Shown here: piece by piece, positions 62,337 to 64,000 of the stretch
Layout: the number at the start of each line of letters is the position of its first letter
Position numbering within the stretch: position 1 is the first letter of the stretch
Origin: Flavobacteriia bacterium
GTDB lineage: Bacteria; Bacteroidota; Bacteroidia; Flavobacteriales; Flavobacteriaceae
Assembly (NCBI GenBank): GCA_011391075.1
Contig: JAABRF010000003.1
Coordinates: forward strand, 1-64,000
Direction of reading: 5' to 3'
Length of the DNA stretch: 64,000 nucleotides
Position numbers and translations under genes: made by a program
Notes under the pieces: generated by a model
Database searches by the model: none
What the model was told of the DNA's origin: nothing
The model's input: only the letters and a program-made list of their open reading frames with translations

Positions 62337-63311
62337 TTACATATCTAGCAAATATGCAAATATTAATGGGGCAACAATTGTTGCATCTGATTCAATAATA
62401 AACTTAGGTGTATGTATATCCAATTTGCCCCATGTAATTTTTTCATTGGGTACTGCACCTGAATAGGATCCATAGCTGGTTGTTGAATCGGAAATTTGAC
62501 AGAAATAACTCCAAAATGGCGTATCTGTACGTTCCATATCTTGGTACAACATAGGTACTACGCAAATGGGGAAATCTCCTGCTATCCCACCTCCTATTTG
62601 GAAAAATCCAATTCCTTTATCTGAATTGGCTGTGTACCAATCGGCTAAAAAAGTCATGTATTCAATACCTGATTTCATAGTAGAGGCTTTTAATTCGCCT
62701 TTCAAAACATAAGATGCAAAAATATTTCCCATGGTACTGTCTTCCCAACCTGGAACCACCATTGGCAAATTCTTTTTAGCTGCTGCAAACATCCATGAAT
62801 TTTGGATATCTATTTCATAATAAGGCTCTAATACTCCTGAAAGAAGTAGTTTATACATGAATTCATGTGGAAAATAGCGTTCACCTTTGGCTTCAGCATC
62901 TTTCCATATTTTCACAATGTGTTTTTGCAGTCTGCGGAAAGCTTCTTCTTCAGGAATACAAGTATCTGTAACTCGATTGAGTCCTTTTTCCAATAAATCC
63001 CATTCATCTTGTGGTGTTAAATCACGGTAATGTGGTACTCTTTTGTAATGAGAATGGGCAACTAAATTCATAAGATCTTCTTCCAAGTTGGCACCTGTAC
63101 AAGAAACTATATGCAACTTATCTTGGCGAATCATTTCGGCAAATATTTTACCCAATTCAGCTGTACTCATGGCTCCGGCAAGGGAAACCAACATTTTGGA
63201 TTCTTTTTTTAATTGTTCTTCATAGCCAATGGCTGCATCTACTAATGCTGCAGAATTGAAGTGTAAATAGTATTTCTGAATGAATTGTGAAATAGGACCT
63301 TTTTGGGACAT
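62337..63311 (-). CDS. Deoxyhypusine synthase-like enzyme
   Basis: 324 residues of the deoxyhypusine synthase fold, NAD-dependent. Substrate/NAD motifs: VSCTGANLEEDL, GWEDSTMGN, and GFFQIGGGIAGDFP. The lysine that carries the aminobutyl group in eukaryotic enzymes aligns with Lys296 in SGAVPNEKITWGKLD, so it should be active. Bacteria lack eIF5A; bacterial homologues are thought to make homospermidine or related polyamines, which fits the agmatinase-family gene 28 bases upstream. Confidence 0.88.
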   Translation of the reverse strand: MSQKGPISQFIQKYYLHFNSAALVDAAIGYEEQLKKESKMLVSLAGAMSTAELGKIFAEMIRQDKLHIVSCTGANLEEDLMNLVAHSHYKRVPHYRDLTPQDEWDLLEKGLNRVTDTCIPEEEAFRRLQKHIVKIWKDAEAKGERYFPHEFMYKLLLSGVLEPYYEIDIQNSWMFAAAKKNLPMVVPGWEDSTMGNIFASYVLKGELKASTMKSGIEYMTFLADWYTANSDKGIGFFQIGGGIAGDFPICVVPMLYQDMERTDTPFWSYFCQISDSTTSYGSYSGAVPNEKITWGKLDIHTPKFIIESDATIVAPLIFAYLLDM

Positions 63312-63338
63312 TTTATTTTATGTTTTAAGTTTATTAAG

Positions 63339-64000
63339 TTACTCTTTGCTTTTAAATTTGGCTATTTTATTTGTATTATCGTCTTCTTCATCTTCTTCAT
63401 CAATAATTTCATCGTTTACAGCAAATTTATAGCTGAGCATTTTGTAATATAATTTAGCAGCTAAAAATTCGGATACTTTTGTTCCCTCAATCGGACAAAG
63501 TTCGACCAAATCAAAACCGACGACATTGCGTTCTTTCATTATTTTTTGAATGAATTCGAGCGTTTCGTACCACATCAAACCTCCAGGTTCGGGTGTACCG
63601 GTTCCAGGGAAAATGGATGGATCTAATGCATCCAAATCAAAAGTAATATAAACATCATCTGTCATGAAGTCGATAGCATCTTCCATCCAATCTACATTGA
63701 GTAACATTTCATGGGCAAAGAAAACTTTGTCATAATCCATTACAGTTTTCTCTGATTTATCCATGCTTCTAATGCCTATTTGAATGAGATTATCTGCATT
63801 TTGGCTGGCATCGTATAGTGCGCAAGCATGATTGTAGGGAGATCCTTGATAGGATTTTCTCAAATCGGCGTGTGCATCAATTTGAACAATGGTTAAATTG
63901 TCATAATGTTCGTAATGCGCTTTGATAGCACCAATAGAAATTGAATGTTCGCCACCAAATAGGGTAACAAACTTATTTTTAGCAATATATTCTTTGGTTT
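63339..64000 (-). CDS. speB: Agmatinase/arginase-family ureohydrolase, N-terminus outside the window
   Basis: The last 219 or so codons of a ureohydrolase that splits agmatine (or a similar guanidino compound) into a diamine and urea. The frame continues past the internal Met at 63863 to the window edge. Manganese ligands: LFGGEHS (about 63945), IDAHADLRKSYQGSPYNH, and YITFDLDALDP. The C-terminus ends in an acidic extension (EIIDEEDEEDDNTNKIA). It is followed after 28 bases by the deoxyhypusine-synthase-like gene; an arginine decarboxylase gene just outside the window would fit. Confidence 0.9.
   Translation of the reverse strand, partial: TKEYIAKNKFVTLFGGEHSISIGAIKAHYEHYDNLTIVQIDAHADLRKSYQGSPYNHACALYDASQNADNLIQIGIRSMDKSEKTVMDYDKVFFAHEMLLNVDWMEDAIDFMTDDVYITFDLDALDPSIFPGTGTPEPGGLMWYETLEFIQKIMKERNVVGFDLVELCPIEGTKVSEFLAAKLYYKMLSYKFAVNDEIIDEEDEEDDNTNKIAKFKSKE

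Overview
The window looks like chromosomal DNA of a member of the Bacteroidota, most likely a flavobacterium-type organism. The DNA is AT-rich and genes rarely carry a Shine-Dalgarno sequence. Several starts are preceded by the Bacteroidota-type -7 element TAnnTTTG. The gene content fits: a type IX secretion (T9SS) plug protein, a T9SS-sorted secreted glycosidase, a GldM-like protein, DUF4252 proteins beside an ECF sigma factor, a fused LpxC-FabZ, and many SPII lipoproteins. I see no rRNA, tRNA, CRISPR array, integrase, transposase or prophage. The genus cannot be fixed from the sequence alone.

Layout. 0.1-5.2 kb: PhoD-like phosphatase, DUF3667 membrane protein, T9SS plug protein, an octamer tandem repeat, and queG. 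5.3-11.3 kb: two complete tandem maeB-type malic enzymes with a nested inverted-repeat element between them; the second overlaps apbE. 11.3-17.1 kb: a terminator and a second nested inverted-repeat element, a LytTR response regulator with a propeller-type sensor kinase, and a DUF2975/HTH pair. 17.2-25.5 kb: queE, a class III aminotransferase, a DsrE-like pseudogene with two in-frame stops, a TonB-dependent receptor, two unknown exported proteins, and fumarylacetoacetase. 25.6-40.1 kb: a GH57-type starch-active secreted enzyme, AsmA-like protein, coiled-coil membrane protein, ruvX, TPR protein, gyrA and clpC. 40.2-49.4 kb: umuDC, an Lrp/AsnC regulator, an M14 carboxypeptidase divergent from an HTH regulator with repeated dyads between them, glyA, a solitary GldM-like protein, and a biotin-dependent carboxyltransferase subunit. 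49.4-58.9 kb: ogt, a phosphofructokinase with a pyrophosphate-type signature, sucD, efp, lpxA, lpxC-fabZ, lpxD and an M1 aminopeptidase. 58.9-64 kb: sigma factor / membrane protein / DUF4252 x2, an M91-like zinc peptidase, a small acidic protein, a deoxyhypusine-synthase-like enzyme, and an agmatinase-family gene cut by the window end.

How the genes fit together. Most of the window is housekeeping: central carbon metabolism (malic enzymes, PFK, SucD, GlyA, fumarylacetoacetase), lipid A synthesis, DNA topology and repair (gyrA, ruvX, umuDC, ogt), queuosine (queE, queG), polyamines, and envelope/secretion. Items most worth a second look are the DsrE-like gene with two nonsense codons, the two intergenic elements with the same nested-hairpin design, the TTAC-N4-GTAA dyads between the M14 peptidase and its divergent regulator, the stand-alone GldM-like protein, and the M91-like zinc peptidase. 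I found no clear multi-gene defence or toxin island.
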